Assembly (NCBI RefSeq): GCF_031143425.1
Contig: NC_090446.1
Location: 1,028,289,066 to 1,028,353,065, forward strand
From: Pleurodeles waltl
Lineage: Eukaryota > Chordata > Amphibia > Caudata > Salamandridae
Length of the DNA stretch: 64,000 nucleotides
Reading direction: 5' to 3'
A program made the translations under genes and the position numbers. Under the pieces are notes generated by a model. It ran no database searches, was not told the origin of the DNA, and saw only the letters and a program-made list of their open reading frames with translations. Shown here piece after piece: positions 44,161-57,183 of this stretch. Every line of letters starts with the position of its first letter. Position 1 is the first letter of the stretch.

Positions 44161-45924
44161 AAAGACTTGAACCTGGTTGCCCAGCTTCATAGTGTTAGCA
44201 CATCTGTCTTATTTGGTCTTTTAATTTTAATTTATAAGGGGTCGGGTTAGAGGTCCGATAGACCTTTTGACTATGCTTAGAGTGATCCCACCATAAGTCC
44301 CAAATACAATGTAATTATACCATCATAATCAATAAACATCATCAAATATTCATTAAAGTCAATGATCTTTACACCTTTATGTAAAAGTTAGAAAGTTCAT
44401 TTCCCTACATAAACAATGCCAATGTAATGTGAATTTGTCTCATAACCAACTGGTATACATACAAAAACAACACTGGTTGACCAAATCTAAAGAATCTCAG
44501 TTTAGCTGCTAAGGCATTGACAATTTAAGCATTCAAGAGTCACAGTACAAATTCGATGCAAGAACAACTGCGCAATAGAAATAACATACACCTAGATTCT
44601 GCAAATGAACACCATTAACTCTTTTAGTAATCATTTTTTAACATGTAGGTGTCTCCCTAACTAGCCTTCTGATTAGAATAGCATGTTTGGGCTTCATGCA
44701 AAACAGTTTTAGTCAAAGTTAATTTGGAAAAGCATCTAACTATGGCTCTATCAAAATAGCAGTTGGTACCTAGAAACAAAGAACATAACCTACAAGAACA
44801 TTCGCATTTGTTATACCTCTCTTCATATGGATCAGCAAGCTGCGATTATCCTCGTCAGTTTGACATCAGTTCTGTCAGCTTCAGCAATGGGCAGTGAAAG
44901 GGAATGGTTCAGAGTCGGGGACTCTAAACTATTTGAACCACTTAGGAAGCAATGTCTAAGGAATCAGTATTCAACATTGGAAACGTAAGCAATAAAGTTA
45001 AAGATAGAAATAAAGTAATCAGGAACTGTTGAGCTCCTCAAACAGAACCACTACAGGGAAAAATCAAAATAGAATGCAAACTCCTCGCCTCTGTGCAGTC
45101 GGGCTAAGTTAGAATCACCTAAATCGCCTGTGACTGTTAGGAAATCCTTGGTTAGGTACAATATGAGAGAGTGCTGTGGGAAAGCTCTCAGTTTATTAGT
45201 GTAAAGCTTGCAAGTCGTAATCATCACCTGAAGGATTACGACAGTGGTTCAATATAGAAAACAGAATAAACGCAACTTATGTTAGAGTAAACTCAGTTTC
45301 TGATATATTCAAAGTGAAAAAGGAAAACAAAACAGCTCTCACATATCCTAGTCTGGGGGTAAGGCAGTACTTTAGGTTTATATTAAATCTGCAGTTTTAT
45401 AAAACGCGACATAGGCCCAAGGGCATTAAATCGCTACACAAGAGACAAGAAGAACATAGATAACAATTGTGAACGTGGGAAATCTGGAATTTTAGACACC
45501 ACAAAATTTAATCTCAATCAGAATGCCCATTTTTATTGGATCAGACACTGTTGAACCGCAATTTCTTGAGGCAATGTGTCCTAGCGTTAAGGCACTTCCC
45601 AAAACATCTAAATCAGGAAAAAAATAAAATATAATTTATAATGTAATTAGCCCACTCAAGAACTGATTTCTAGAGCAGTCAAGTGTTGAAAGGTTTTATT
45701 ATAAAGTCAAAAGGTAAGCCCCACAGATTCACTGCCATGCAGGCTTTTATGCAGATTTATACAAAGAATGCAAACATCAGAAATTAGTCTATGTTCCAAA
45801 AGAGCAGCAAAATCGAGAAAGAAACAGACAGCATCCCTAGTAGAAACAAGAAAGTCTTCTAGCTCAATCCCAAAATTAAGGATTTTTATACATTATTTTT
45901 GCATATGAAATTAAAGTATCTGCA
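44161..45924. other. Non-coding part of unit A between Harbinger 2 and the first MITE
   Basis: The first ~40 bases continue the L2/CORE-like tail interrupted by Harbinger 2. The rest is AT-rich, has no long frame and is not recognised. It recurs at 49,033-50,796 and 53,905-55,668. Confidence 0.5.
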
Positions 45925-46532
45925 GGACCTGATTACGAGTTTGGCGGTCACTAGACGGACAGACCCGCGGTGGTGGTCAGGACCACCGCTGCTGTGGCAG
46001 TCCGACCATCACATTACGACCCTGGCAGTCAGACCGCCATGGTACTGCCGTCTCCACCGGGATCAGTGATCCCGACAGGTTGCCAGCGGGTGAAGGTGGC
46101 AATCAGCTAGGGCAGCACTGCATGCAGCACCACACTGCTGATTATGACCTTGTTCTCTGCCAGCCTTTTCATGCTGGTTTCATGGCGGAGAACAGAAGCA
46201 GGGAGCTACAGGGGAGCTCCTGCACTGCCCATGCACTTGTCATGGGCAGCGAAGGGGTCCCCCTGTCCAGCTCCCTCATAATGCAGAGTAGACAGTGAGC
46301 ATTGCGAGGGTCCTGGTGCACCCTGAGGGTGGCAGTATTGCTGCAAGCTCAATTACGAGCCAGCAACAATGCTGCCACCACTTTCACGCTGGGCTGATGA
46401 GCGGAAACCTTGGTTTCCACCCGTCAACCCAGCAGGAAAGTTAGAATGGGCCCGGCGCCAGTAAGGCGGCAACCTCCCCATCGGACGTTCGGCAGACGGG
46501 TTATCCCGTCCGCTGAACTCATAATGAGGCCC
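45925..46532. mobile_element. Harbinger-type MITE in unit A (608 bp)
   Basis: The left end GGACCTGATTACGAGTTTGG matches the inverted right end GGGCCTCATTATGAGTTCAG with few mismatches, followed by GGCGG/CCGCC-type sequence. No clear target duplication is left (GCA against TTA). It has no gene; a 72-codon frame at 46,080-46,298 is compositional. It resembles in design, but not in exact termini, the GGCCCTCATT MITEs at 37,609 and 58,645. Confidence 0.75.
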
Positions 46533-46725
46533 TTACTGTGGTCTGAGCAAATATGTAATTTTATCAGCAAATCACAGTACATGAAAATCAAGTGTCACAT
46601 TCCTTTAACATTTAAGCACTATCCCACTAAATGACAAATCATTCAGCACCCTTTATGCTAAAGTCATCCAAAGATGCTTGAACAAAACAAGATACATGAC
46701 AATAATGTGATATATAAAGGACTAA

Positions 46726-47439
46726 GGGCCAGATGTAGGAAGCCTTTTGCGCCTCGCAAACTGCGAAAAACGCAGTTTGCGAGGCGCAAAAGGCCAAACG
46801 CGATGCACAACCACAAATTGCGAGTCGGTACCGTCTCGCAATTTGAGGCTGCGACTCGCAAATAGGAAGGGGTGTCCCCTTCCTATTTGCGACGGCATCA
46901 CCATGCTGAGTTGCTTTGGGACCGTGAATGGTCGCAAACCAACTCGCAGTTACCATCCACTTGAAGTGGATGGTAACTCATTCGCAAAAGGGAAGGGGTC
47001 CCCATGGGACCCCTTCCCGTTTGTGAATGCAAAGATTTTTTTTTTGCAGAGCAGGCAGTGGTCCTATGGACCACTGCCTACTCTGAAAAAACCGAAACCA
47101 AATGTTTCCGGAAGTTTTTCATTTTGCAGCTCGTTTTCCTTTAAGGAAAACAGGCTGCAAAAAGAAAAAAAAAACTGCTTTATTAAAAAAGCAGTCACAG
47201 ACATGGTGGTCTGCTGCCTCCAGCAGGCCACCATCCCTGTGAGTGCATGTACTCGCTATGGGGTCGCAAACTCAGACCCACCTCATTAATATTCATGAGG
47301 TGGGTCTTTGCGACCCCATAGCGAGTCGCAGAAGGTGTCTGAGACACCTTTCTGCATGCACTTTTGCAAGTTGCAATTTGCGAGTCGCTATGACTCGCAA
47401 ATTGCAAGTCGCAAAATAAAACTTACCTACATCTGGCCC
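46726..47439. mobile_element. Palindrome-chain MITE in unit A (714 bp)
   Basis: The terminal inverted repeat is GGGCCAGATGTAGG, flanked by TAA on the left and TAG on the right. Nearly the whole inside is a chain of about a dozen perfect or near-perfect palindromes. Examples: 46,743-46,793 (23-bp arms, AAAAA loop), 46,815-46,844, 46,857-46,891 (16-bp arms), 46,948-46,978 (14-bp arms), 46,990-47,018, 47,054-47,078, about 47,139-47,157, about 47,250-47,326 (large arms around CATTAATATTCATG) and 47,371-47,404. No gene. The same ends bound the 69-bp relic at 21,086-21,154. Confidence 0.9.
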
Positions 47440-47919
47440 TAGGTGCACTGAACAAGCAGAAGGACCTTGGTAATGTATCAGGCTGTGACTGAAAGTTCAT
47501 TGAGAGCGGAATAACAATATCAATAAACCCATACATCTCAGCTTAACTGTGTGCCACAGAGTTTGCGAAGAGAGAAGTAGGCAGATCGGGAAGAGACGTG
47601 TGACATGAGTAGCTTCCATCTGGGACACAATGGCATTTATGTCCAAATCAAGGCCTAGTTAACATATCAGAAAAATACACTTCTACACATCATAGAGAGT
47701 TTATTTCAAATGGAATAGTACTATTTTGGTGTATACATGCATAATCGAGTGTGGAAACACATTCTGTTCATTTATTAATGATGCACACAAATATAAGCAT
47801 ATAGAGATATTCCACAAAACCAACATAAAAATAACAGATAATCAACAAACAAACCTATAAAACCATCAGTTGGAATCAGGGGAGAATGGTCATACAGGTT
47901 GTTTCTAGACAAAGGAGAT
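47440..47919. other. End of unit A, no gene seen
   Basis: Non-coding AT-rich sequence up to the junction with unit B at about 47,919. It recurs at 52,312-52,791 and 57,184-57,663. Confidence 0.5.
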
Positions 47920-49032
47920 GTTGCATGCAGGGTGTTTGTTGTTAGGATGTGGGGTTTGTGATATTGGGACATTTGTGAGGAGTTGGAGTGATGGGGGTGA
48001 GGGTGAGGGTGGGGGTATGTGATAGCATGCAAGTAAGGTGGGGGATGTAATAGTTAAGATTTGACTTACCAGAGTCCATTCCTCCATCTACTCCTGTGAG
48101 GCCCTCAGGATGCAGAATCGCTAAGACCTGCTCCTCCCATGTTGTTAGTTGTGAGGGAGGAGGTGGGGGTCCGCCGCCAGTCCGCTGTACCGCAATGTGG
48201 TGTCTTGAGACCACGGAACGCACCTTCCCCCGTAGGTCGTTCCACCTCTTCCTGATGTCATCCCTATTTCTTGGGTGCTGTCCCACTGTGTTGACCCTGT
48301 CCACTATTCTGCGCCATAGCTTCCTAGCAATGGAGGTGTGCTGCACCTGTGATCCGAATAGCTGTGTTTTTACCGGGACGATTTCCTCCACCATGACCCT
48401 GAGCTCCTCCTCAGAGAACCTGGGGCGTCTTTGCTGTGCCATGAGGTGGTGTGGGTGATGTGTGGGGTGGTGTGTGTAGTAATAAGTGGGGCGATATTTA
48501 GTGGTGTGTTGTGTGAGGTGCGTGGAAGTTATGTGGGTGATGATATTGTGTGCCTGTGGATGCTTGGTAGTTGTTTGTAGTGTCTCTCTCTGTGCTTCTC
48601 TCAGTAATTTTGTCGTAGGGGTTTGTGGGTGATGTGGGTGTGTGTTTCATATTGTATTGGGTGTGTGGAAGTGGTGTGTGTATGTGTATCAGGTGAGTGC
48701 ATTTCGAATGTGGTGGTGTTTTGTAAATGTCTGTGTATTTTGAGCGCAGCGGTGTGTACCGCCAAAGGAATACCGCAGTTGAATGACCGCCGCATGGATT
48801 CGTGTGTTGTGATAGTGTGGGCGTATTTCTGTTGGCGTGATGGTGGAGGTTTTGTTTTCGCCAGTTTAGCACTGACCTTTGGTGTGGCGGACTTGTGTGG
48901 GTGTCTGAATTTTGGTGGATTCCGAACAGTGGGTCATAATGACCGTGGCGGAATTCCGCTGCTGTGGCGGTGTGTTGGCGGTCTTCTTCACGGCGGTAAG
49001 CCGGATTTACCGCCAATGTTGTAATGAGGGCC
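47920..49032. mobile_element. Harbinger 2 right-end fragment in unit B
   Basis: A copy of 43,049-44,160, including the terminus TTGTAATGAGGGCC at 49,032. It lacks the nuclease gene and the other terminus, so it is not an independent insertion but part of the tandem unit. A chimeric minus frame (47,775-48,032) spans the junction between units. Confidence 0.92.
48070..48442 (-). pseudogene. Myb-like exon 1 copy in unit B
   Basis: A copy of the 373-bp first exon at 43,198-43,570, open from MAQQRRPRFSEEEL to the donor CTCTG|GTAAGTC, with two amino-acid-level differences from unit A within and just after it (KQVLAIL to EQVLAIL; one past the donor). No second exon follows within the unit because the unit begins in the intron. 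Confidence 0.9.
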
Positions 49033-50796
49033 AAAGACTTGAACCTGGTTGCCCAGCTTCATAGTGTTAGCACATCTGTCTTATTTGGTCTTTTAATTTT
49101 AATTTATAAGGGGTCGGGTTAGAGGTCCGATAGACCTTTTGACTATGCTTAGAGTGATCCCACCATAAGTCCCAAATACAATGTAATTATACCATCATAA
49201 TCAATAAACATCATCAAATATTCATTAAAGTCAATGATCTTTACACCTTTATGTAAAAGTTAGAAAGTTCATTTCCCTACATAAACAATGCCAATGTAAT
49301 GTGAATTTGTCTCATAACCAACTGGTATACATACAAAAACAACACTGGTTGACCAAATCTAAAGAATCTCAGTTTAGCTGCTAAGGCATTGACAATTTAA
49401 GCATTCAAGAGTCACAGTACAAATTCGATGCAAGAACAACTGCGCAATAGAAATAACATACACCTAGATTCTGCAAATGAACACCATTAACTCTTTTAGT
49501 AATCATTTTTTAACATGTAGGTGTCTCCCTAACTAGCCTTCTGATTAGAATAGCATGTTTGGGCTTCATGCAAAACAGTTTTAGTCAAAGTTAATTTGGA
49601 AAAGCATCTAACTATGGCTCTATCAAAATAGCAGTTGGTACCTAGAAACAAAGAACATAACCTACAAGAACATTCGCATTTGTTATACCTCTCTTCATAT
49701 GGATCAGCAAGCTGCGATTATCCTCGTCAGTTTGACATCAGTTCTGTCAGCTTCAGCAATGGGCAGTGAAAGGGAATGGTTCAGAGTCGGGGACTCTAAA
49801 CTATTTGAACCACTTAGGAAGCAATGTCTAAGGAATCAGTATTCAACATTGGAAACGTAAGCAATAAAGTTAAAGATAGAAATAAAGTAATCAGGAACTG
49901 TTGAGCTCCTCAAACAGAACCACTACAGGGAAAAATCAAAATAGAATGCAAACTCCTCGCCTCTGTGCAGTCGGGCTAAGTTAGAATCACCTAAATCGCC
50001 TGTGACTGTTAGGAAATCCTTGGTTAGGTACAATATGAGAGAGTGCTGTGGGAAAGCTCTCAGTTTATTAGTGTAAAGCTTGCAAGTCGTAATCATCACC
50101 TGAAGGATTACGACAGTGGTTCAATATAGAAAACAGAATAAACGCAACTTATGTTAGAGTAAACTCAGTTTCTGATATATTCAAAGTGAAAAAGGAAAAC
50201 AAAACAGCTCTCACATATCCTAGTCTGGGGGTAAGGCAGTACTTTAGGTTTATATTAAATCTGCAGTTTTATAAAACGCGACATAGGCCCAAGGGCATTA
50301 AATCGCTACACAAGAGACAAGAAGAACATAGATAACAATTGTGAACGTGGGAAATCTGGAATTTTAGACACCACAAAATTTAATCTCAATCAGAATGCCC
50401 ATTTTTATTGGATCAGACACTGTTGAACCGCAATTTCTTGAGGCAATGTGTCCTAGCGTTAAGGCACTTCCCAAAACATCTAAATCAGGAAAAAAATAAA
50501 ATATAATTTATAATGTAATTAGCCCACTCAAGAACTGATTTCTAGAGCAGTCAAGTGTTGAAAGGTTTTATTATAAAGTCAAAAGGTAAGCCCCACAGAT
50601 TCACTGCCATGCAGGCTTTTATGCAGATTTATACAAAGAATGCAAACATCAGAAATTAGTCTATGTTCCAAAAGAGCAGCAAAATCGAGAAAGAAACAGA
50701 CAGCATCCCTAGTAGAAACAAGAAAGTCTTCTAGCTCAATCCCAAAATTAAGGATTTTTATACATTATTTTTGCATATGAAATTAAAGTATCTGCA

Positions 50797-51404
50797 GGAC
50801 CTGATTACGAGTTTGGCGGTCACTAGACGGACAGACCCGCGGTGGTGGTCAGGACCACCGCTGCTGTGGCAGTCCGACCATCACATTACGACCCTGGCAG
50901 TCAGACCGCCATGGTACTGCCGTCTCCACCGGGATCAGTGATCCCGACAGGTTGCCAGCGGGTGAAGGTGGCAATCAGCTAGGGCAGCACTGCATGCAGC
51001 ACCACACTGCTGATTATGACCTTGTTCTCTGCCAGCCTTTTCATGCTGGTTTCATGGCGGAGAACAGAAGCAGGGAGCTACAGGGGAGCTCCTGCACTGC
51101 CCATGCACTTGTCATGGGCAGCGAAGGGGTCCCCCTGTCCAGCTCCCTCATAATGCAGAGTAGACAGTGAGCATTGCGAGGGTCCTGGTGCACCCTGAGG
51201 GTGGCAGTATTGCTGCAAGCTCAATTACGAGCCAGCAACAATGCTGCCACCACTTTCACGCTGGGCTGATGAGCGGAAACCTTGGTTTCCACCCGTCAAC
51301 CCAGCAGGAAAGTTAGAATGGGCCCGGCGCCAGTAAGGCGGCAACCTCCCCATCGGACGTTCGGCAGACGGGTTATCCCGTCCGCTGAACTCATAATGAG
51401 GCCC
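50797..51404. mobile_element. Harbinger-type MITE in unit B
   Basis: The copy at +4,872 of the MITE at 45,925-46,532, apparently identical. Confidence 0.75.
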
Positions 51405-51597
51405 TTACTGTGGTCTGAGCAAATATGTAATTTTATCAGCAAATCACAGTACATGAAAATCAAGTGTCACATTCCTTTAACATTTAAGCACTATCCCACT
51501 AAATGACAAATCATTCAGCACCCTTTATGCTAAAGTCATCCAAAGATGCTTGAACAAAACAAGATACATGACAATAATGTGATATATAAAGGACTAA

Positions 51598-52311
51598 GGG
51601 CCAGATGTAGGAAGCCTTTTGCGCCTCGCAAACTGCGAAAAACGCAGTTTGCGAGGCGCAAAAGGCCAAACGCGATGCACAACCACAAATTGCGAGTCGG
51701 TACCGTCTCGCAATTTGAGGCTGCGACTCGCAAATAGGAAGGGGTGTCCCCTTCCTATTTGCGACGGCATCACCATGCTGAGTTGCTTTGGGACCGTGAA
51801 TGGTCGCAAACCAACTCGCAGTTACCATCCACTTGAAGTGGATGGTAACTCATTCGCAAAAGGGAAGGGGTCCCCATGGGACCCCTTCCCGTTTGTGAAT
51901 GCAAAGATTTTTTTTTTGCAGAGCAGGCAGTGGTCCTATGGACCACTGCCTACTCTGAAAAAACCGAAACCAAATGTTTCCGGAAGTTTTTCATTTTGCA
52001 GCTCGTTTTCCTTTAAGGAAAACAGGCTGCAAAAAGAAAAAAAAAACTGCTTTATTAAAAAAGCAGTCACAGACATGGTGGTCTGCTGCCTCCAGCAGGC
52101 CACCATCCCTGTGAGTGCATGTACTCGCTATGGGGTCGCAAACTCAGACCCACCTCATTAATATTCATGAGGTGGGTCTTTGCGACCCCATAGCGAGTCG
52201 CAGAAGGTGTCTGAGACACCTTTCTGCATGCACTTTTGCAAGTTGCAATTTGCGAGTCGCTATGACTCGCAAATTGCAAGTCGCAAAATAAAACTTACCT
52301 ACATCTGGCCC
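51598..52311. mobile_element. Palindrome-chain MITE in unit B
   Basis: The copy at +4,872 of 46,726-47,439. All the palindromes are preserved by eye. Confidence 0.9.
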
Positions 52312-52791
52312 TAGGTGCACTGAACAAGCAGAAGGACCTTGGTAATGTATCAGGCTGTGACTGAAAGTTCATTGAGAGCGGAATAACAATATCAATAAAC
52401 CCATACATCTCAGCTTAACTGTGTGCCACAGAGTTTGCGAAGAGAGAAGTAGGCAGATCGGGAAGAGACGTGTGACATGAGTAGCTTCCATCTGGGACAC
52501 AATGGCATTTATGTCCAAATCAAGGCCTAGTTAACATATCAGAAAAATACACTTCTACACATCATAGAGAGTTTATTTCAAATGGAATAGTACTATTTTG
52601 GTGTATACATGCATAATCGAGTGTGGAAACACATTCTGTTCATTTATTAATGATGCACACAAATATAAGCATATAGAGATATTCCACAAAACCAACATAA
52701 AAATAACAGATAATCAACAAACAAACCTATAAAACCATCAGTTGGAATCAGGGGAGAATGGTCATACAGGTTGTTTCTAGACAAAGGAGAT

Positions 52792-53904
52792 GTTGCATGC
52801 AGGGTGTTTGTTGTTAGGATGTGGGGTTTGTGATATTGGGACATTTGTGAGGAGTTGGAGTGATGGGGGTGAGGGTGAGGGTGGGGGTATGTGATAGCAT
52901 GCAAGTAAGGTGGGGGATGTAATAGTTAAGATTTGACTTACCAGAGTCCATTCCTCCATCTACTCCTGTGAGGCCCTCAGGATGCAGAATCGCTAAGACC
53001 TGCTCCTCCCATGTTGTTAGTTGTGAGGGAGGAGGTGGGGGTCCGCCGCCAGTCCGCTGTACCGCAATGTGGTGTCTTGAGACCACGGAACGCACCTTCC
53101 CCCGTAGGTCGTTCCACCTCTTCCTGATGTCATCCCTATTTCTTGGGTGCTGTCCCACTGTGTTGACCCTGTCCACTATTCTGCGCCATAGCTTCCTAGC
53201 AATGGAGGTGTGCTGCACCTGTGATCCGAATAGCTGTGTTTTTACCGGGACGATTTCCTCCACCATGACCCTGAGCTCCTCCTCAGAGAACCTGGGGCGT
53301 CTTTGCTGTGCCATGAGGTGGTGTGGGTGATGTGTGGGGTGGTGTGTGTAGTAATAAGTGGGGCGATATTTAGTGGTGTGTTGTGTGAGGTGCGTGGAAG
53401 TTATGTGGGTGATGATATTGTGTGCCTGTGGATGCTTGGTAGTTGTTTGTAGTGTCTCTCTCTGTGCTTCTCTCAGTAATTTTGTCGTAGGGGTTTGTGG
53501 GTGATGTGGGTGTGTGTTTCATATTGTATTGGGTGTGTGGAAGTGGTGTGTGTATGTGTATCAGGTGAGTGCATTTCGAATGTGGTGGTGTTTTGTAAAT
53601 GTCTGTGTATTTTGAGCGCAGCGGTGTGTACCGCCAAAGGAATACCGCAGTTGAATGACCGCCGCATGGATTCGTGTGTTGTGATAGTGTGGGCGTATTT
53701 CTGTTGGCGTGATGGTGGAGGTTTTGTTTTCGCCAGTTTAGCACTGACCTTTGGTGTGGCGGACTTGTGTGGGTGTCTGAATTTTGGTGGATTCCGAACA
53801 GTGGGTCATAATGACCGTGGCGGAATTCCGCTGCTGTGGCGGTGTGTTGGCGGTCTTCTTCACGGCGGTAAGCCGGATTTACCGCCAATGTTGTAATGAG
53901 GGCC
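52792..53904. mobile_element. Harbinger 2 right-end fragment in unit C
   Basis: The copy at +9,744 of 43,049-44,160, identical to unit B where compared, ending at the Harbinger terminus at 53,904. Confidence 0.92.
52942..53314 (-). pseudogene. Myb-like exon 1 copy in unit C
   Basis: The same exon as at 48,070-48,442, with an identical translation. It is an orphan exon with a good donor and no partner exon in the unit. Confidence 0.9.
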
Positions 53905-55668
53905 AAAGACTTGAACCTGGTTGCCCAGCTTCATAGTGTTAGCACATCTGTCTTATTTGGTCTTTTAATTTTAATTTATAAGGGGTCGGGTTAGAGGTCC
54001 GATAGACCTTTTGACTATGCTTAGAGTGATCCCACCATAAGTCCCAAATACAATGTAATTATACCATCATAATCAATAAACATCATCAAATATTCATTAA
54101 AGTCAATGATCTTTACACCTTTATGTAAAAGTTAGAAAGTTCATTTCCCTACATAAACAATGCCAATGTAATGTGAATTTGTCTCATAACCAACTGGTAT
54201 ACATACAAAAACAACACTGGTTGACCAAATCTAAAGAATCTCAGTTTAGCTGCTAAGGCATTGACAATTTAAGCATTCAAGAGTCACAGTACAAATTCGA
54301 TGCAAGAACAACTGCGCAATAGAAATAACATACACCTAGATTCTGCAAATGAACACCATTAACTCTTTTAGTAATCATTTTTTAACATGTAGGTGTCTCC
54401 CTAACTAGCCTTCTGATTAGAATAGCATGTTTGGGCTTCATGCAAAACAGTTTTAGTCAAAGTTAATTTGGAAAAGCATCTAACTATGGCTCTATCAAAA
54501 TAGCAGTTGGTACCTAGAAACAAAGAACATAACCTACAAGAACATTCGCATTTGTTATACCTCTCTTCATATGGATCAGCAAGCTGCGATTATCCTCGTC
54601 AGTTTGACATCAGTTCTGTCAGCTTCAGCAATGGGCAGTGAAAGGGAATGGTTCAGAGTCGGGGACTCTAAACTATTTGAACCACTTAGGAAGCAATGTC
54701 TAAGGAATCAGTATTCAACATTGGAAACGTAAGCAATAAAGTTAAAGATAGAAATAAAGTAATCAGGAACTGTTGAGCTCCTCAAACAGAACCACTACAG
54801 GGAAAAATCAAAATAGAATGCAAACTCCTCGCCTCTGTGCAGTCGGGCTAAGTTAGAATCACCTAAATCGCCTGTGACTGTTAGGAAATCCTTGGTTAGG
54901 TACAATATGAGAGAGTGCTGTGGGAAAGCTCTCAGTTTATTAGTGTAAAGCTTGCAAGTCGTAATCATCACCTGAAGGATTACGACAGTGGTTCAATATA
55001 GAAAACAGAATAAACGCAACTTATGTTAGAGTAAACTCAGTTTCTGATATATTCAAAGTGAAAAAGGAAAACAAAACAGCTCTCACATATCCTAGTCTGG
55101 GGGTAAGGCAGTACTTTAGGTTTATATTAAATCTGCAGTTTTATAAAACGCGACATAGGCCCAAGGGCATTAAATCGCTACACAAGAGACAAGAAGAACA
55201 TAGATAACAATTGTGAACGTGGGAAATCTGGAATTTTAGACACCACAAAATTTAATCTCAATCAGAATGCCCATTTTTATTGGATCAGACACTGTTGAAC
55301 CGCAATTTCTTGAGGCAATGTGTCCTAGCGTTAAGGCACTTCCCAAAACATCTAAATCAGGAAAAAAATAAAATATAATTTATAATGTAATTAGCCCACT
55401 CAAGAACTGATTTCTAGAGCAGTCAAGTGTTGAAAGGTTTTATTATAAAGTCAAAAGGTAAGCCCCACAGATTCACTGCCATGCAGGCTTTTATGCAGAT
55501 TTATACAAAGAATGCAAACATCAGAAATTAGTCTATGTTCCAAAAGAGCAGCAAAATCGAGAAAGAAACAGACAGCATCCCTAGTAGAAACAAGAAAGTC
55601 TTCTAGCTCAATCCCAAAATTAAGGATTTTTATACATTATTTTTGCATATGAAATTAAAGTATCTGCA

Positions 55669-56276
55669 GGACCTGATTACGAGTTTGGCGGTCACTAGAC
55701 GGACAGACCCGCGGTGGTGGTCAGGACCACCGCTGCTGTGGCAGTCCGACCATCACATTACGACCCTGGCAGTCAGACCGCCATGGTACTGCCGTCTCCA
55801 CCGGGATCAGTGATCCCGACAGGTTGCCAGCGGGTGAAGGTGGCAATCAGCTAGGGCAGCACTGCATGCAGCACCACACTGCTGATTATGACCTTGTTCT
55901 CTGCCAGCCTTTTCATGCTGGTTTCATGGCGGAGAACAGAAGCAGGGAGCTACAGGGGAGCTCCTGCACTGCCCATGCACTTGTCATGGGCAGCGAAGGG
56001 GTCCCCCTGTCCAGCTCCCTCATAATGCAGAGTAGACAGTGAGCATTGCGAGGGTCCTGGTGCACCCTGAGGGTGGCAGTATTGCTGCAAGCTCAATTAC
56101 GAGCCAGCAACAATGCTGCCACCACTTTCACGCTGGGCTGATGAGCGGAAACCTTGGTTTCCACCCGTCAACCCAGCAGGAAAGTTAGAATGGGCCCGGC
56201 GCCAGTAAGGCGGCAACCTCCCCATCGGACGTTCGGCAGACGGGTTATCCCGTCCGCTGAACTCATAATGAGGCCC
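55669..56276. mobile_element. Harbinger-type MITE in unit C
   Basis: The copy at +9,744 of the MITE at 45,925-46,532, apparently identical. Confidence 0.75.
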
Positions 56277-56469
56277 TTACTGTGGTCTGAGCAAATATGT
56301 AATTTTATCAGCAAATCACAGTACATGAAAATCAAGTGTCACATTCCTTTAACATTTAAGCACTATCCCACTAAATGACAAATCATTCAGCACCCTTTAT
56401 GCTAAAGTCATCCAAAGATGCTTGAACAAAACAAGATACATGACAATAATGTGATATATAAAGGACTAA

Positions 56470-57183
56470 GGGCCAGATGTAGGAAGCCTTTTGCGCCTCG
56501 CAAACTGCGAAAAACGCAGTTTGCGAGGCGCAAAAGGCCAAACGCGATGCACAACCACAAATTGCGAGTCGGTACCGTCTCGCAATTTGAGGCTGCGACT
56601 CGCAAATAGGAAGGGGTGTCCCCTTCCTATTTGCGACGGCATCACCATGCTGAGTTGCTTTGGGACCGTGAATGGTCGCAAACCAACTCGCAGTTACCAT
56701 CCACTTGAAGTGGATGGTAACTCATTCGCAAAAGGGAAGGGGTCCCCATGGGACCCCTTCCCGTTTGTGAATGCAAAGATTTTTTTTTTGCAGAGCAGGC
56801 AGTGGTCCTATGGACCACTGCCTACTCTGAAAAAACCGAAACCAAATGTTTCCGGAAGTTTTTCATTTTGCAGCTCGTTTTCCTTTAAGGAAAACAGGCT
56901 GCAAAAAGAAAAAAAAAACTGCTTTATTAAAAAAGCAGTCACAGACATGGTGGTCTGCTGCCTCCAGCAGGCCACCATCCCTGTGAGTGCATGTACTCGC
57001 TATGGGGTCGCAAACTCAGACCCACCTCATTAATATTCATGAGGTGGGTCTTTGCGACCCCATAGCGAGTCGCAGAAGGTGTCTGAGACACCTTTCTGCA
57101 TGCACTTTTGCAAGTTGCAATTTGCGAGTCGCTATGACTCGCAAATTGCAAGTCGCAAAATAAAACTTACCTACATCTGGCCC
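56470..57183. mobile_element. Palindrome-chain MITE in unit C
   Basis: The copy at +9,744 of 46,726-47,439. Confidence 0.9.

Noticed and set aside
43626..44162. 178-codon minus frame at the Harbinger 2 end (and copies in units B, C)
   Set aside because: It reads through the terminal repeat and GT/CA-rich subterminal DNA, is His/Thr/Pro-rich, and has no counterpart at the other end. Probably not a gene.
46747..47289. 180-codon plus frame in the palindrome-chain MITE
   Set aside because: The frame runs over palindromic arms and has no domain. Its matching minus frames are equally open.
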